From: Acetobacteraceae bacterium
GTDB taxonomy: Bacteria; Pseudomonadota; Alphaproteobacteria; Acetobacterales; Acetobacteraceae
Length of the DNA stretch: 34,910 nucleotides
Assembly: GCA_027483995.1 (NCBI GenBank)
Contig: JAIXTK010000115.1
Coordinates: 1-34,910 of the forward strand
Direction: 5' to 3'
Under the pieces are notes generated by a model. The model was not told the origin of the DNA. It searched no databases and worked only from the letters and a program-made list of their open reading frames with translations. Positions 1-11,769 of this stretch are shown in pieces; position 1 is the stretch's first letter, and every line of letters begins with the position of its first letter. A program made the position numbers and the translations under genes.

Positions 1-798
1 CAGCGCACCGAGGAGCAGGCGAGCAGCCTGGAGGAAACCTCCGCCAGCCTGGAGGAACTGACCGCCACCGTGCGCCAGAACGCCGACAACGCGCAGCAGG
101 CGAACAAGCTGGCGGCCTCGGCATCCGACATCGCCACCCGTGGCGGCGCCGTGGTGGGCGAGGTGGTGCAGACGATGGACGCCATTACCCAGGCCAGCCG
201 CAAGATCAGCGACATCATCGGCGTGATCGACGAGATCGCCTTCCAGACCAACATCCTGGCGCTGAACGCCGCGGTGGAGGCAGCCCGCGCCGGCGACCAA
301 GGCCGCGGCTTCGCCGTGGTGGCCAGCGAGGTGCGCAACCTCGCCCAGCGCAGCGCCAACGCCGCCAAGGAGATCAAGGCGCTGATCTCCGACTCCGTGG
401 CCAAGGTGGATAGCGGCTCGAAGCTGGTGACCGCGGCCGGGCAAACCATGGGCGAGATCGTCGGTTCCGTGCGGCGTGTCACGGACATCATGGCGGAAAT
501 CTCGGCCGCCTCGCAGGAGCAGAGCGCCGGGATCGAGCAGGTGAACACCGCCGTTTCGCAGATGGACAAGATCACGCAGCAGAACGCCGCCCTGGTGGAG
601 GAAGCGGCCGCCGCCGCCAAATCCATGGAAGAGCAGACCGACGCGATGACGCAGATGGTCTCCGAATTCGTGCTTGAGGGCGGGCATGTGCCGGCGGCCC
701 CCGTGAAGCAGAGGCCCGCCGCCGCGCGCAAGGCCCGCCCCGCGACGCGCCCGGCCACCCGCGCCACCACCACGGAAGACGACTGGAGGGAATTCTAG
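1..798 (+). CDS. methyl-accepting chemotaxis protein, C-terminal part (truncated by window start)
   Basis: Frame +1 is open from base 1; contains the MCP signalling hairpin '[54 protein letters not shown]'; the listed ORF start at 70 is internal. Confidence 0.95.
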   Translation, partial: QRTEEQASSLEETSASLEELTATVRQNADNAQQANKLAASASDIATRGGAVVGEVVQTMDAITQASRKISDIIGVIDEIAFQTNILALNAAVEAARAGDQGRGFAVVASEVRNLAQRSANAAKEIKALISDSVAKVDSGSKLVTAAGQTMGEIVGSVRRVTDIMAEISAASQEQSAGIEQVNTAVSQMDKITQQNAALVEEAAAAAKSMEEQTDAMTQMVSEFVLEGGHVPAAPVKQRPAAARKARPATRPATRATTTEDDWREF

Positions 799-813
799 CC
801 CGGCATCGCCGCC

Positions 814-1665
814 ATGAGTGCCACTCTGCTTGCCCCCCCAACGGGCCTGCCCCCGGGCGACGTGCCGCTGACCGACGAGGATTTCGGTGCGATCGCGGCC
901 ATGGTGCGCGAGCATTCCGGCATCGTGCTGACCAGCAGCAAGCGCGACCTGGTGTACAGCCGGCTCCGCCGCCGGCTGCGCGCGCTGCACCTCACCTCCT
1001 TCGCCGACTACCGCGCCCGGCTGGTGGGCGCGGCGGGGGCGGAGGAGCTGGTGCGGATGATCAACGCGATCACCACCAACCTGACCGGGTTCTTCCGCGA
1101 GCCGCACCATTTCGATTACCTCGCCCAGCAGATGATCCCGGCGCTGCCCACCGGCTGGCAGCGGCTGCGCATCTGGTCGGCGGGGTGCTCCTCCGGGGAA
1201 GAGCCGTACACCATCGCGATGACGTTGCGGCGCCATCTGCCGGATGTGGAGTCCAAGGATGTGCGCATCCTGGCCACCGACATCGACACCGACATGGTGG
1301 CGCACGGGGCGGCGGGGCGCTACGCGATGGAGCGCGCCGCGGCAATTCCGGCCGAGCTCCGCCAGCGCTTCGTGCGCCGGGTGGATGGCAGCACGGTGGA
1401 GATGGACCCGGCGCTGAAGGAGCTGATCGCGTTCAAGCCGCTGAACCTGCTGGGCGAGTGGCCGATGCGCGGCCCGTTCGATGCGATCTTCTGCCGCAAC
1501 GTGGTGATCTATTTCGACAAGCCGACCCAGCGCGTGCTGTTCGACCGCTACGCGGAGATGCTGAAGCCGGATGGGCTGCTGTTCATCGGCCATTCCGAAA
1601 GCCTGTTCCGCGTCAGCGAGCGGTTCCAGCACCTGGGCCGCACCGTCCACCGGCGGATCAAATGA
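814..1665 (+). CDS. cheR: chemotaxis protein methyltransferase CheR
   Basis: CheR motifs 'NLTGFFREPHHFDYL', 'RIWSAGCSSGEEPYTIAM', 'FDAIFCRNVVIYF'; lies between an MCP gene and cheD/cheB. Confidence 0.95.
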   Translation: MSATLLAPPTGLPPGDVPLTDEDFGAIAAMVREHSGIVLTSSKRDLVYSRLRRRLRALHLTSFADYRARLVGAAGAEELVRMINAITTNLTGFFREPHHFDYLAQQMIPALPTGWQRLRIWSAGCSSGEEPYTIAMTLRRHLPDVESKDVRILATDIDTDMVAHGAAGRYAMERAAAIPAELRQRFVRRVDGSTVEMDPALKELIAFKPLNLLGEWPMRGPFDAIFCRNVVIYFDKPTQRVLFDRYAEMLKPDGLLFIGHSESLFRVSERFQHLGRTVHRRIK

Positions 1666-2231
1666 TCAGCCCGGCAGCCCTTGCCGGCTGCAAGGTGGTG
1701 AAGATCGGGCCGGGCGAAATGCATGTGTCCGGCGATCCCGGCGAGGTGATCCTGACCGTGCTCGGCTCCTGCGTGGCGGCCTGCGTGTGGGATCCGGCGG
1801 CTTCGGTGGGCGGGATGAACCATTTCATGCTGCCGCAACCGGGCACGCACAGCGAGGCCAGCACCGGCTCCTGGCACGGCGCCGCCGCACGGCTGCGCTA
1901 CGGCAACACGGCGATGGCCGATCTGCTGGAACAGCTGCAGCGCCTGGGCGGGCGGCTGGACCGGATGGAGGCGAAGCTGTTCGGCGCCGCCCGGCTGGGC
2001 GTGGACCAGGGGATGGTGGGCGACGGCAATGCCCGCTTCGCCGAGGCCTTCCTGGCCCAGCGGGGCCTGCCGCTCCGGGCGCGGGAACTGGGCGGCGTAT
2101 GGGCGCGGCGGGTGGCGTTCCAGGCCACCACCGGCCGCGCCTTCATGACGGAACTGCGCGAGCAGGCGCCGGTCGAACTGGCCGCCGGCGACAAGCCATG
2201 GGGCGTCCGCCACCGCGGCGCGAAGGAATAG
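1662..2231 (+). CDS. cheD: chemoreceptor glutamine deamidase CheD
   Basis: ATG at 1662 overlaps the cheR stop (ATGA). Protein 'MISPAALAGCKVVKIGPGEMHVSGDPGEVILTVLGSCVAACVWDPAASVGGMNHFMLPQ' has the CheD LGSC..H.MLP signature. The tracked ORF 1185..2231 is over-extended. Confidence 0.92.
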   Translation: MISPAALAGCKVVKIGPGEMHVSGDPGEVILTVLGSCVAACVWDPAASVGGMNHFMLPQPGTHSEASTGSWHGAAARLRYGNTAMADLLEQLQRLGGRLDRMEAKLFGAARLGVDQGMVGDGNARFAEAFLAQRGLPLRARELGGVWARRVAFQATTGRAFMTELREQAPVELAAGDKPWGVRHRGAKE

Positions 2232-2234
2232 GAC

Positions 2235-3257
2235 ATGCCGATCAAGGTTCTGATCATCGACGACTCCGCCCTGATCCGGCGGCTGCTGACCGATATCCTC
2301 TCCGCCGATCCGGCGATCGAGGTGGTGGGCACCGCCTCCGACCCGTTGATCGCACGCGAACGCATCCGCACGCTGCAGCCCGATGTGCTGACGCTGGACA
2401 TCGAGATGCCCAAGATGGATGGGCTGACCTTCCTGGAACGGCTGATGGCGCTCCGGCCGATGCCGGTGGTGGTGGTTTCCACCCTCACGCAGAAGAACAC
2501 CGATGCGGCCCTGCGCGCGCTGGAGCTGGGCGCGGTGGATTGCGTCGCCAAGCCGCTGGCAGATATCTCGTCCGGCATGCAGTCCCTGGGCGAGGAGATG
2601 GTGGCCAAGGTGAAGGCGGCCGCGCGCACCCGGCCACGGGCCCGCAACGCCGCCCCCCCGCGGTCTGCGCTCTCGGTCGATCCCCGGCTTTCCACAGTGG
2701 GGCGGATCGTGGCGATCGGCGCTTCCACCGGGGGCGTGGAGGCGTTGCAGCAGGTGCTGATGCGCCTGCCCGCCACGGCGCCGGCGGTTCTGATCACGCA
2801 GCACATGCCGGCCGGCTTCACCGCCTCCTTCGCCCGCCGGCTGGATACGCAATGCGCGGTGACGGTGCAGGAAGCCACCGACGGGCGGCGCGTGCTGCCG
2901 GGCCATGTCTATATCGCACCGGGGGCGCTGCACCTGGAGCTGGTGCGCACCGGCTCCCACCATGAATGCCGGGTGCGGAACGGCGAGCTGGTCTCCGGCC
3001 ACCGGCCTTCGGTGGACGTGCTGTTCCATTCCGTCGCCACGGCGGCCGGGCGCTCCGCCGTGGGCATCATCCTCACCGGCATGGGGCGCGATGGCGCGGC
3101 CGGGCTGCTGGAAATGCGCCGCACCGGCGCGCGCACGCTGGGCCAGACAGAGGCGAGCTGCGTGGTCTATGGCATGCCGAAGGCAGCCATGCAGGCCGGC
3201 GCGGTGGAAGCGGAGTTCCCGCTGGACCGCATCGCCGAGGAGATCGTGCGCGTCTGA
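2235..3257 (+). CDS. cheB: chemotaxis response regulator protein-glutamate methylesterase CheB
   Basis: N-terminal receiver (VLIIDDSALIRRLL, DVLTLDIEMPKMDGLTFL) and C-terminal methylesterase (IGASTGGVEAL, ITQHMPAGFTASFA, GMGRDGAAGL). Confidence 0.96.
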   Translation: MPIKVLIIDDSALIRRLLTDILSADPAIEVVGTASDPLIARERIRTLQPDVLTLDIEMPKMDGLTFLERLMALRPMPVVVVSTLTQKNTDAALRALELGAVDCVAKPLADISSGMQSLGEEMVAKVKAAARTRPRARNAAPPRSALSVDPRLSTVGRIVAIGASTGGVEALQQVLMRLPATAPAVLITQHMPAGFTASFARRLDTQCAVTVQEATDGRRVLPGHVYIAPGALHLELVRTGSHHECRVRNGELVSGHRPSVDVLFHSVATAAGRSAVGIILTGMGRDGAAGLLEMRRTGARTLGQTEASCVVYGMPKAAMQAGAVEAEFPLDRIAEEIVRV

Positions 3258-3310
3258 ACCGGGCCTCCTGCCCCCCCGGCATTGATCCTGCGCCGTTCCT
3301 GGCCCATCTA

Positions 3311-3340
3311 GGGCAGCTTCGACCAGGGCAGCTTCGATCA
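3311..3340 (+). repeat. two-copy 15-bp tandem repeat GGGCAGCTTCGA(C/T)CA in the thrC leader
   Basis: gggcagcttcgacca (3311-3325) followed directly by gggcagcttcgatca (3326-3340); 14/15 identical. Confidence 0.8.
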
Positions 3341-3357
3341 GGACGGCCGGAACACCG

Positions 3358-4761
3358 ATGAAATACATCTCCACCCGCGGCCAGGCCCCCGTGCGCGACT
3401 TCGCCGGCGTGCTGCTGGCCGGGCTCGCCGAAGATGGCGGGCTGTACGTGCCCGAATCCTGGCCGCATTTCGGCCCGGCCGACTGGCGCGCCATGCGCGG
3501 CCTGTCCTACCCGGAGCTGGCCGCGCGCGTGATGCAGCCCTTCGTGGGCGAAAGCCTGCCCGCGGCCACGCTGCAGCACCTGTGCCGGGAGTCCTATGCC
3601 GGCTTCGGCCACCCGGCCGTGGTGCCGATGGTGCAGCTGGAAACGCATCTCTGGACGCAGGAGCTGTTCCACGGCCCCACGCTGGCCTTCAAGGACATGG
3701 CGATGCAGCTGCTGGGCCGGCTGTTCGACCACGTGCTGGCCGAGCGCGACGAGCGCGTCACCATCGTGGGCGCCACCTCCGGCGACACCGGCTCGGCGGC
3801 GATCGAGGCCTGCGCCGGGCGGGAACGGGTGGATATCGTCATCCTGCACCCCGATGGCCGCACCAGCGAGGTGCAGCGCCGGCAGATGACCACGGTGATG
3901 GCCCCCAACGTGGGCAACATCGCCGTGGATGGCAGCTTCGACGATTGCCAGGACCTGGTGAAGGCGATGTTCGCCGACGCGCCCTTCCGCCGCGAGGTCG
4001 GTCTTTCGGCGGTGAACTCGATCAACTGGGCACGCGTGGCCGCCCAGATCCCCTACTACGTGGCCGCCGCCCTCGCACTCGGCGCCCCGGACCGGGAGGT
4101 GGCCTTCGCCGTGCCCACCGGCAATTTCGGCAATGTGCTGGCCGCCTGGGCGGCACGCCGCATGGGGCTGCCGGTGGCCCGCCTGGTGATCGGCTCCAAC
4201 CGCAACGACATCCTCAGCCGCTTCGTCGCCGGCAACGACATGAGCATGCGCGCGGTGGAACCCAGCCTGTCTCCCAGCATGGACATCCAGGTCAGCTCCA
4301 ACTTCGAGCGCCTGCTGTTCGAACTGCTGGACCGCGACGGCGCCGCCACCGCCGCCACCATGGCCGATTTCCGCGCCACCGGGCGCATGGACGTGCCGCA
4401 CGCTTCCTGGCAGCGCGCCACCGCCGTGTTCCACAGCCACACCGTGGACGACGAGGGCACGCTGGCGGAGATCCGCCGCCTGCACGATACCGCGCGCTAC
4501 CTGGCCGACCCGCATTCGGCCATTGGCATCGCGGCCGGGCGGGCCCACATGCCCGGTCATGGCATTCCCATGGTGGCGATGGCCACCGCCCACCCGGCCA
4601 AGTTCCCCGACGCGATGGAGCGCGCCACCGGCCAGCGCCCCGCCCTGCCGGCCGCCCTGGCCGACCTCTATGATCGCCCCGAACGCTACACCCGCCTGCC
4701 CGCCGACCTCGCCGCCATCGAGGCCCGCGTGCGCGCCACCGTGCTGAGGAACGCCGCATGA
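3358..4761 (+). CDS. thrC: threonine synthase
   Basis: 'MKYISTRGQAP..DFAGVLLAGLAEDGGLYVPE', PLP-lysine region 'HGPTLAFKDMAMQ', 'GATSGDTGSAAIEA', 'FAVPTGNFGNVLA'. Confidence 0.96.
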   Translation: MKYISTRGQAPVRDFAGVLLAGLAEDGGLYVPESWPHFGPADWRAMRGLSYPELAARVMQPFVGESLPAATLQHLCRESYAGFGHPAVVPMVQLETHLWTQELFHGPTLAFKDMAMQLLGRLFDHVLAERDERVTIVGATSGDTGSAAIEACAGRERVDIVILHPDGRTSEVQRRQMTTVMAPNVGNIAVDGSFDDCQDLVKAMFADAPFRREVGLSAVNSINWARVAAQIPYYVAAALALGAPDREVAFAVPTGNFGNVLAAWAARRMGLPVARLVIGSNRNDILSRFVAGNDMSMRAVEPSLSPSMDIQVSSNFERLLFELLDRDGAATAATMADFRATGRMDVPHASWQRATAVFHSHTVDDEGTLAEIRRLHDTARYLADPHSAIGIAAGRAHMPGHGIPMVAMATAHPAKFPDAMERATGQRPALPAALADLYDRPERYTRLPADLAAIEARVRATVLRNAA

Positions 4762-6047
4762 GCGAGAAGACACCCATTTCCGCTGGCGACGCCATCCGCG
4801 TCACCCGCCTGCCCTCCGGCCTCACCGTCGTCACGGAGCGGATGGACCGCGTGGAAACCGTCTCGCTCGGCGCCTACGTGGCCGCCGGCACACGGCACGA
4901 AACGGCGGACGAGAACGGCGCCAGCCACTTCCTGGAGCACATGGCTTTCAAGGGCACGGAACGCCGCACCGCGGCCCAGATCGCCGAGGAGATCGAGGCG
5001 GTGGGCGGGCACATCAACGCCTATACCGCGCGCGAGCAGACCGCCTACTACGTGAAGGTGCTGAAGGAAGACATGGCGCTGGGCGCCGACCTCATTGGCG
5101 ACATCCTCACCCACTCCACCTTCGACCCCGACGAGCTGGAGCGCGAGCGCGGCGTGATCCTGCAGGAGATCGGCCAGGCGAACGACACGCCCGACGACAT
5201 CGTGTTCGATCACTTCCAGGAAACCGCCTATCCCGGCCAGCCGATGGGCCGCCCGGTGCTGGGCACGGAACAGCGCATCCGCACCATGAAGCGCGATTCC
5301 CTCATGGGCTACATGAAGCGGCACTACACCGCCGCCAACACCGTGGTGGCCGCGGCGGGCAACCTGGAACACGAGCATTTCGTGGAACTGGCCGCCCGCC
5401 ACTTCGCCGACCTGCCCCTGCATGCCCCCCCGCCGGCCCTGCCCGGCCTCTATGGCGGCGGCGAGTTCCGCGAGGACCGCGACCTCGATCAGGTCCACAT
5501 CGTGCTCGGCTTCCCCTCGGTGGCCTATGCGGATCCGGATTTCTACCCGACCATGCTGCTCTCCACCCTGCTCGGCGGCGGCATGTCCTCCCGCCTGTTC
5601 CAGGAGGTCCGGGAGAAGCGCGGGCTGGTCTATTCGATCTATTCCTTCACCGCCCCCTGCATGGATGGCGGGCTGTTCGGCATCTATGCCGGCACCGGCG
5701 AGAGCGAGGCCGCCGAGCTGATCCCCGTCACGCTCGATGAGTTGCAGAAGGTCCAGGGCGAGGTCTCCCTGGCCGAACTGGCCCGCGCCCGCGCCCAGGT
5801 GAAGGCCGGGCTGCTGATGTCGCTGGAAAGCACCGGCAGCCGCTGCGAGCAGCTGGCCCGCCAGATCCAGGTCTTCGGCCGCGTGATCCCCACCGCCGAG
5901 ACGGTACAGAAGATCGAGGCAGTGGGCGTGGCCGATGTGCAGCGCGCCGCCGCCCGCCTGTTCCGCGCCGCCCCCACCCTGGCCGCCATGGGCCCGGCCG
6001 GGCAGGTGCCGGACGTCACCCGCATCCGCGAGAGGCTGGCGGCATGA
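4758..6047 (+). CDS. M16 family zinc peptidase (mitochondrial processing peptidase-like)
   Basis: HxxEH motif in 'ASHFLEHMAFKGTERR', 'GGHINAYTAREQTAYYVKVLKED'; start overlaps thrC stop (ATGA). Confidence 0.94.
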   Translation: MSEKTPISAGDAIRVTRLPSGLTVVTERMDRVETVSLGAYVAAGTRHETADENGASHFLEHMAFKGTERRTAAQIAEEIEAVGGHINAYTAREQTAYYVKVLKEDMALGADLIGDILTHSTFDPDELERERGVILQEIGQANDTPDDIVFDHFQETAYPGQPMGRPVLGTEQRIRTMKRDSLMGYMKRHYTAANTVVAAAGNLEHEHFVELAARHFADLPLHAPPPALPGLYGGGEFREDRDLDQVHIVLGFPSVAYADPDFYPTMLLSTLLGGGMSSRLFQEVREKRGLVYSIYSFTAPCMDGGLFGIYAGTGESEAAELIPVTLDELQKVQGEVSLAELARARAQVKAGLLMSLESTGSRCEQLARQIQVFGRVIPTAETVQKIEAVGVADVQRAAARLFRAAPTLAAMGPAGQVPDVTRIRERLAA

Positions 6048-7375
6048 GCGATGCCCTCACTTTGATGGCCGACCTCATCGCCCGCGCCCGGGCGGCGGGG
6101 GCGGATGCGGCCGATGCGGTACTGGTGGCGGGCACGTCGCTCTCCGTGCAGCGCCGCCTGGGCCACACCGAGCAGCTGGAACGTGCCGAGGGCCGCGACC
6201 TCGGCCTGCGCGTGTTCGTCGGCAAGCGCCAGGCCATCGTCTCCTCCACCGCCGTGGACCCCACCGGGTTCGCCGCCCTGGCCGAACGCGCCGTGGCGAT
6301 GGCCCGCGTGGTCCCGGAAGATCCGCATGGCGGGCTGGCCGCCGAAGCCGGGCCGGTGAAGGCGCTCGACCTCGATCTGGAAGACCCCGCCGAACCCGAT
6401 GCCGCGGCCCTGATCGAAGCCGCCAACACCGCCGAGGCAGCCGCCCTGGCCGTTTCCGGCGTCACCAATTCCGAAGGCGGCTCGGCCGGGTATTCGCGCA
6501 CCGAGATCGTGCTCGTCACCTCGGCCGGCTTTGCCGGGCGCACGGTGCGCACCGGGCATTCCATCTCCGCCACCGCGCTGGCCGGCACCGGCACCGGCAT
6601 GCAGCGGGATTACGACTACACCTCGGCGGTGCACCTGTCCGACCTCGAAGACCCCGCCCTGATCGGCCGCACCGCCGGGGAACGGGCGGTGCGCCGCCTC
6701 AACCCCACCCGCCCGAAAACCGGCAAGCTGCCGGTGGTGTTCGATCCCCGCGTGGCCGCCAGCCTGCTCGGCCACCTCGCCGGCGCGATCAACGGCGCCG
6801 GCGTGGCGCGCGGCACCAGCTTCCTGAAGGACAGCATGGGCCAGCAGGTCTTCCCGGCCGGGATCACCATCATCGACGACCCGCACCGCCATCGCGGCCT
6901 GCGCTCGCGCCTGTTCGATGGCGAAGGCGTGGCCGGGCAGCGCATGGAGCTGGTCGCCAACGGCATCCTCACCACCTGGCTGCTGGACAGCCGCAGCGCC
7001 CGCCAGCTCGGCCTGCGCTCCACCGGCCATGCCAGCCGCGGCACCGGCGGCCCGCCCTCCCCCGGCCCCACCAACCTCTACCTCGCCCCCGGCACGCTCT
7101 CCCAGGCGGAGCTGATGGCGGACATCAAGGAGGGCCTCTACGTCACCGAGATGATCGGCATGGGCGTGAACGGCGTCACCGGCGACTACAGCCGCGGTGC
7201 CGCCGGGTTCATGATCCGCGATGGCGTGCTCGCCGAACCCGTGGCGGAAGTGACCATCGCTGGCCGCCTGCAGGACATTTTCGCCGGCCTGGTGGCCGCC
7301 AACGACCTGCGCCTGCGGCGTGGGATGGATTCACCCAGCGTGCGCATTACGGAAATGACACTCGCCGGAAGCTGA
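6044..7375 (+). CDS. pmbA: TldD/PmbA family metalloprotease-like protein (PmbA/TldE type)
   Basis: C-terminal 'YVTEMIGMGVNGVTGDYSRGAAGFMIRDGVLAEPVAEVTIAGRLQDIF' is typical of PmbA/TldE; start overlaps the M16 stop (ATGA). Confidence 0.9.
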   Translation: MSDALTLMADLIARARAAGADAADAVLVAGTSLSVQRRLGHTEQLERAEGRDLGLRVFVGKRQAIVSSTAVDPTGFAALAERAVAMARVVPEDPHGGLAAEAGPVKALDLDLEDPAEPDAAALIEAANTAEAAALAVSGVTNSEGGSAGYSRTEIVLVTSAGFAGRTVRTGHSISATALAGTGTGMQRDYDYTSAVHLSDLEDPALIGRTAGERAVRRLNPTRPKTGKLPVVFDPRVAASLLGHLAGAINGAGVARGTSFLKDSMGQQVFPAGITIIDDPHRHRGLRSRLFDGEGVAGQRMELVANGILTTWLLDSRSARQLGLRSTGHASRGTGGPPSPGPTNLYLAPGTLSQAELMADIKEGLYVTEMIGMGVNGVTGDYSRGAAGFMIRDGVLAEPVAEVTIAGRLQDIFAGLVAANDLRLRRGMDSPSVRITEMTLAGS

Positions 7376-7450
7376 TCAGCGCTCGAAAACGCGTGCGGTT
7401 GCGTTATATCCTGTGGGCTGAACGATAACCTTCAGGGAGAGCAACCTTTC

Positions 7451-8401
7451 ATGCGCCGCTTCAACCTTCTGGCCGCCATCGCCGCGCTGGCACTCGTGCT
7501 GGCACCGACCCTGGCCGACGCCGCGGCCGGACGTGGCAGTTCCCAGGGCAGCCGTGGCAGCCGCACCGACAGCGCGCCGCCGGCCACCAACACCGCCCCC
7601 GGCACCGCCGCCCCGATGCAGCGTAGCACCACCCAGCCCGGCAGCCCGGCCACGCCCGGCATGGCCGCGGCGGCCCAGCCCTCGCGCGGCATGTTCGGCG
7701 GCGGCCTGATGGGCGGCCTCATGGGCGGCCTGCTCGGCGCCGGCCTGATCGGCATGCTGATGGGCGGCGGCTTCATGAGCGGCATGGCCGGCTTCATGGG
7801 CTTCCTGGGCCTGATGCTGCAGGTCGCGCTGGTCGGCGGGCTGATCTACTTCGCCATCCGCTTCTTCCGCCGCCGCAGCCAGCCCGCGCTGGCCACCGGC
7901 CCCGCGATGATGGAACGCCAGGGCACGCCCGACCAGGGCATGATGCAGCGCACCGGCATGGGTGCCATGGGCGGCGGCGCTGCCCCCCAGGCCGCCCCGG
8001 TGGCGATCAGCCCGGAAGACTACAAGGCCTTCGAGACCCTGCTGCAGTCGATCCAGGGTGCCTGGTCCGCCGGTGACGAGGGTGCGCTGCGCCAGTTCAC
8101 CACGCCGGAAATGGCCGCCTATTTCGGCGAACAGCTCTCCGACATGGAGCGCCAGGGCCTGCGCAACGAAGTGCGCGACGTGAAGCTGGAGCAGGGTGAC
8201 CTGGCCGAGTCCTGGGGCGAGAACGGCTCTGAATACGCCACCGTCGCCATGCGCTTCTCGGCGCTGGACGTCACCCGCGACCGCAGCGGCCGCGTGGTGG
8301 AAGGCGATGCCACCAACCGCAGCATGCTCACCGAGGTGTGGACCTTCGTCCGCCGCCCCGGCGACCGCTGGGTGCTCTCGGCGATCCAGCAGACCCGCTG
8401 A
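7451..8401 (+). CDS. Tim44-like domain protein with signal peptide and Gly/Met-rich hydrophobic segment
   Basis: N-terminal signal 'MRRFNLLAAIAALALVLAPTLADAAAG'; 'GGGLMGGLMGGLLGAGLIGMLMGGGF'; C-terminal Tim44-type domain 'FETLLQSIQGAWSAGDEGALRQFTTPEMAAYFGEQL...EVWTFVRRPGDRWVLSAIQQ'. Confidence 0.85.
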   Translation: MRRFNLLAAIAALALVLAPTLADAAAGRGSSQGSRGSRTDSAPPATNTAPGTAAPMQRSTTQPGSPATPGMAAAAQPSRGMFGGGLMGGLMGGLLGAGLIGMLMGGGFMSGMAGFMGFLGLMLQVALVGGLIYFAIRFFRRRSQPALATGPAMMERQGTPDQGMMQRTGMGAMGGGAAPQAAPVAISPEDYKAFETLLQSIQGAWSAGDEGALRQFTTPEMAAYFGEQLSDMERQGLRNEVRDVKLEQGDLAESWGENGSEYATVAMRFSALDVTRDRSGRVVEGDATNRSMLTEVWTFVRRPGDRWVLSAIQQTR

Positions 8402-8423
8402 TCCCACCACGACCACGAATGAT

Positions 8424-8462
8424 TGCCGCCCGGAGGGGAAACCCTCCGGGCGGTTTTCGTTT
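8424..8462 (+). terminator. Rho-independent terminator downstream of the Tim44-like gene
   Basis: Perfect 12-bp stem CCGCCCGGAGGG (8426-8437) / CCCTCCGGGCGG (8442-8453), GAAA loop, then TTTTCGTTT. Confidence 0.9.
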
Positions 8463-8605
8463 GCGGGAACCCGCAAGCGGCGCCGGCATTGCCTGCCTGC
8501 CGCGGGTCACGTGCCGAGCCGCCCTCCGGGGTCACCCGGTGGGCACATGCGGGCTGATCGAGCCGCCCGCCACGCAGGCCCGCGGCACGTTCCCGCGTGG
8601 CGCTG

Positions 8606-10337
<1,732 letters not shown>

Positions 10338-10364
10338 GCGCCCCATAAGGACCCAAGGCACCTC

Positions 10365-11714
10365 ATGAAAACCCTCGCCCGCGGCGCCGCCCTGGCGCTC
10401 CCCGCCCTTCTCCTCGCCCCGTTCCTCCTTGCGGGCCCCGCCTTCGCCGAAGAGGCCAAGGTGGATGCCGGCGACACCGCCTGGATGCTCACCAGCACGG
10501 CGCTCGTGCTGCTCATGACCATCCCGGGCCTCGCCCTGTTCTATGCCGGCATGGTGCGCAAGAAGAACATCCTGGCCACCATGATGCAGAGCTTCTTCAT
10601 CTGCGCGCTGGTGACCGTGGTGTGGATGGTGGCCGGCTATTCCATCGCCTTCGGCAACGGCAACGCCTATTTCGGCGATTTCTCGCGCCTGTTCCTCTCC
10701 GGCCTCGCCACCAACTGGGACAAGCCCTATTCGTTGGCCGCCGGCACCGACAGCGCGGTGGCAACCACGATCCCCGAGACGGTCTTCCTGATGTTCCAGA
10801 TGACCTTCGCCATCATCACCCCGGCCCTGATCGCCGGCGCCTTCGCCGACCGGATGAAGTTCAGCGCGCTGTGCGTGTTCACCGTGCTGTGGTCCCTGCT
10901 GGTCTACAGCCCGGTCGCGCATTGGGTCTGGGCGCCGACGGGCTGGATCTTCGCCCTGGGTGCGGCAGACTTCGCCGGCGGCACCGTGGTGCACATCAAC
11001 GCGGGCGTGGCCGGCCTCGTCTGCGCCCTCGTGCTCGGCAAGCGCCTGGGCTACGGGCACGACAACATGGCGCCGTTCAACCTCGGCCTGGCCGTCATCG
11101 GCGCCGCCCTGCTGTGGGTGGGCTGGTTCGGCTTCAACGCCGGCTCCGCCCTCACCGCCGGCGGCCGTGCGGGCATGGCGATGCTGGTCACGCAGATCGC
11201 CGCCGCCGCCGCGGTGCTGGCCTGGACGTTCGCGGAGTGGGCCATCAAGGGCAAGCCGAGCGTGCTGGGCGCCATTTCCGGCGCCGTGGCCGGCCTCGTC
11301 GCCATCACCCCGGCCGCCGGCTTCGTGCTGCCCGGCTCGGCGCTGATCATCGGCCTGGTCTCCGGCGCGGTGTGCTTCTGGGCCGCCACCACGCTGAAGC
11401 ACATGCTGGGCTATGACGACAGCCTGGATGCCTTCGGCGTGCACGGCATCGGCGGCATCATCGGCGCGCTGCTCACCGGCGTGCTCGCCTACGGCCCGCT
11501 CTCGGCCGATGCCAAGAACCCCGATGGCGTGGTGATCGGCGGCATGACGCAGTTCATCAACCAGGTGATCGCGGTTGGCGCCACCATGATCTACACCGCC
11601 ATCGCCACCTTCATCCTGCTGAAGATCGTGGATGCGATCATCGGCCTGCGCGTCACCGACGAAGAGGAACGCGAGGGGCTGGACGTGGTGCTCCACGGCG
11701 AACGCCTCGGCTGA
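10365..11714 (+). CDS. amtB: ammonium transporter AmtB
   Basis: Signal sequence, then 'DTAWMLTSTALVLLMTIPGLALFYAGMVRKKN', 'FAGGTVVHINAGVAGLVCALVLGKR', 'DDSLDAFGVHGIGGIIGALLTGVLA'. Confidence 0.97.
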   Translation: MKTLARGAALALPALLLAPFLLAGPAFAEEAKVDAGDTAWMLTSTALVLLMTIPGLALFYAGMVRKKNILATMMQSFFICALVTVVWMVAGYSIAFGNGNAYFGDFSRLFLSGLATNWDKPYSLAAGTDSAVATTIPETVFLMFQMTFAIITPALIAGAFADRMKFSALCVFTVLWSLLVYSPVAHWVWAPTGWIFALGAADFAGGTVVHINAGVAGLVCALVLGKRLGYGHDNMAPFNLGLAVIGAALLWVGWFGFNAGSALTAGGRAGMAMLVTQIAAAAAVLAWTFAEWAIKGKPSVLGAISGAVAGLVAITPAAGFVLPGSALIIGLVSGAVCFWAATTLKHMLGYDDSLDAFGVHGIGGIIGALLTGVLAYGPLSADAKNPDGVVIGGMTQFINQVIAVGATMIYTAIATFILLKIVDAIIGLRVTDEEEREGLDVVLHGERLG

Positions 11715-11737
11715 ACCTTCCCGAAACCCGCCTGGAC

Positions 11738-11769
11738 AGGGGGCGTCCCGCAAGGGGCGCCCCTTTTGC
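11738..11769. terminator. Rho-independent terminator between convergent amtB and the EamA gene
   Basis: GGGGCGTCCC (11740-11749) / GGGGCGCCCC (11754-11763), one G-U pair, GCAA loop, then TTTT, in the + direction. Confidence 0.85.

Noticed and set aside
1548-3494. 648-aa minus-strand ORF antisense to cheD/cheB
   Set aside because: Low-complexity His/Gly/Arg-rich translation typical of antisense frames in high-GC genes; strong CheD/CheB homology on the + strand.
3073-4773. 566-aa minus-strand ORF antisense to thrC
   Set aside because: Shadow ORF; Gly/His-rich, no recognisable domain, fully covered by threonine synthase on +.
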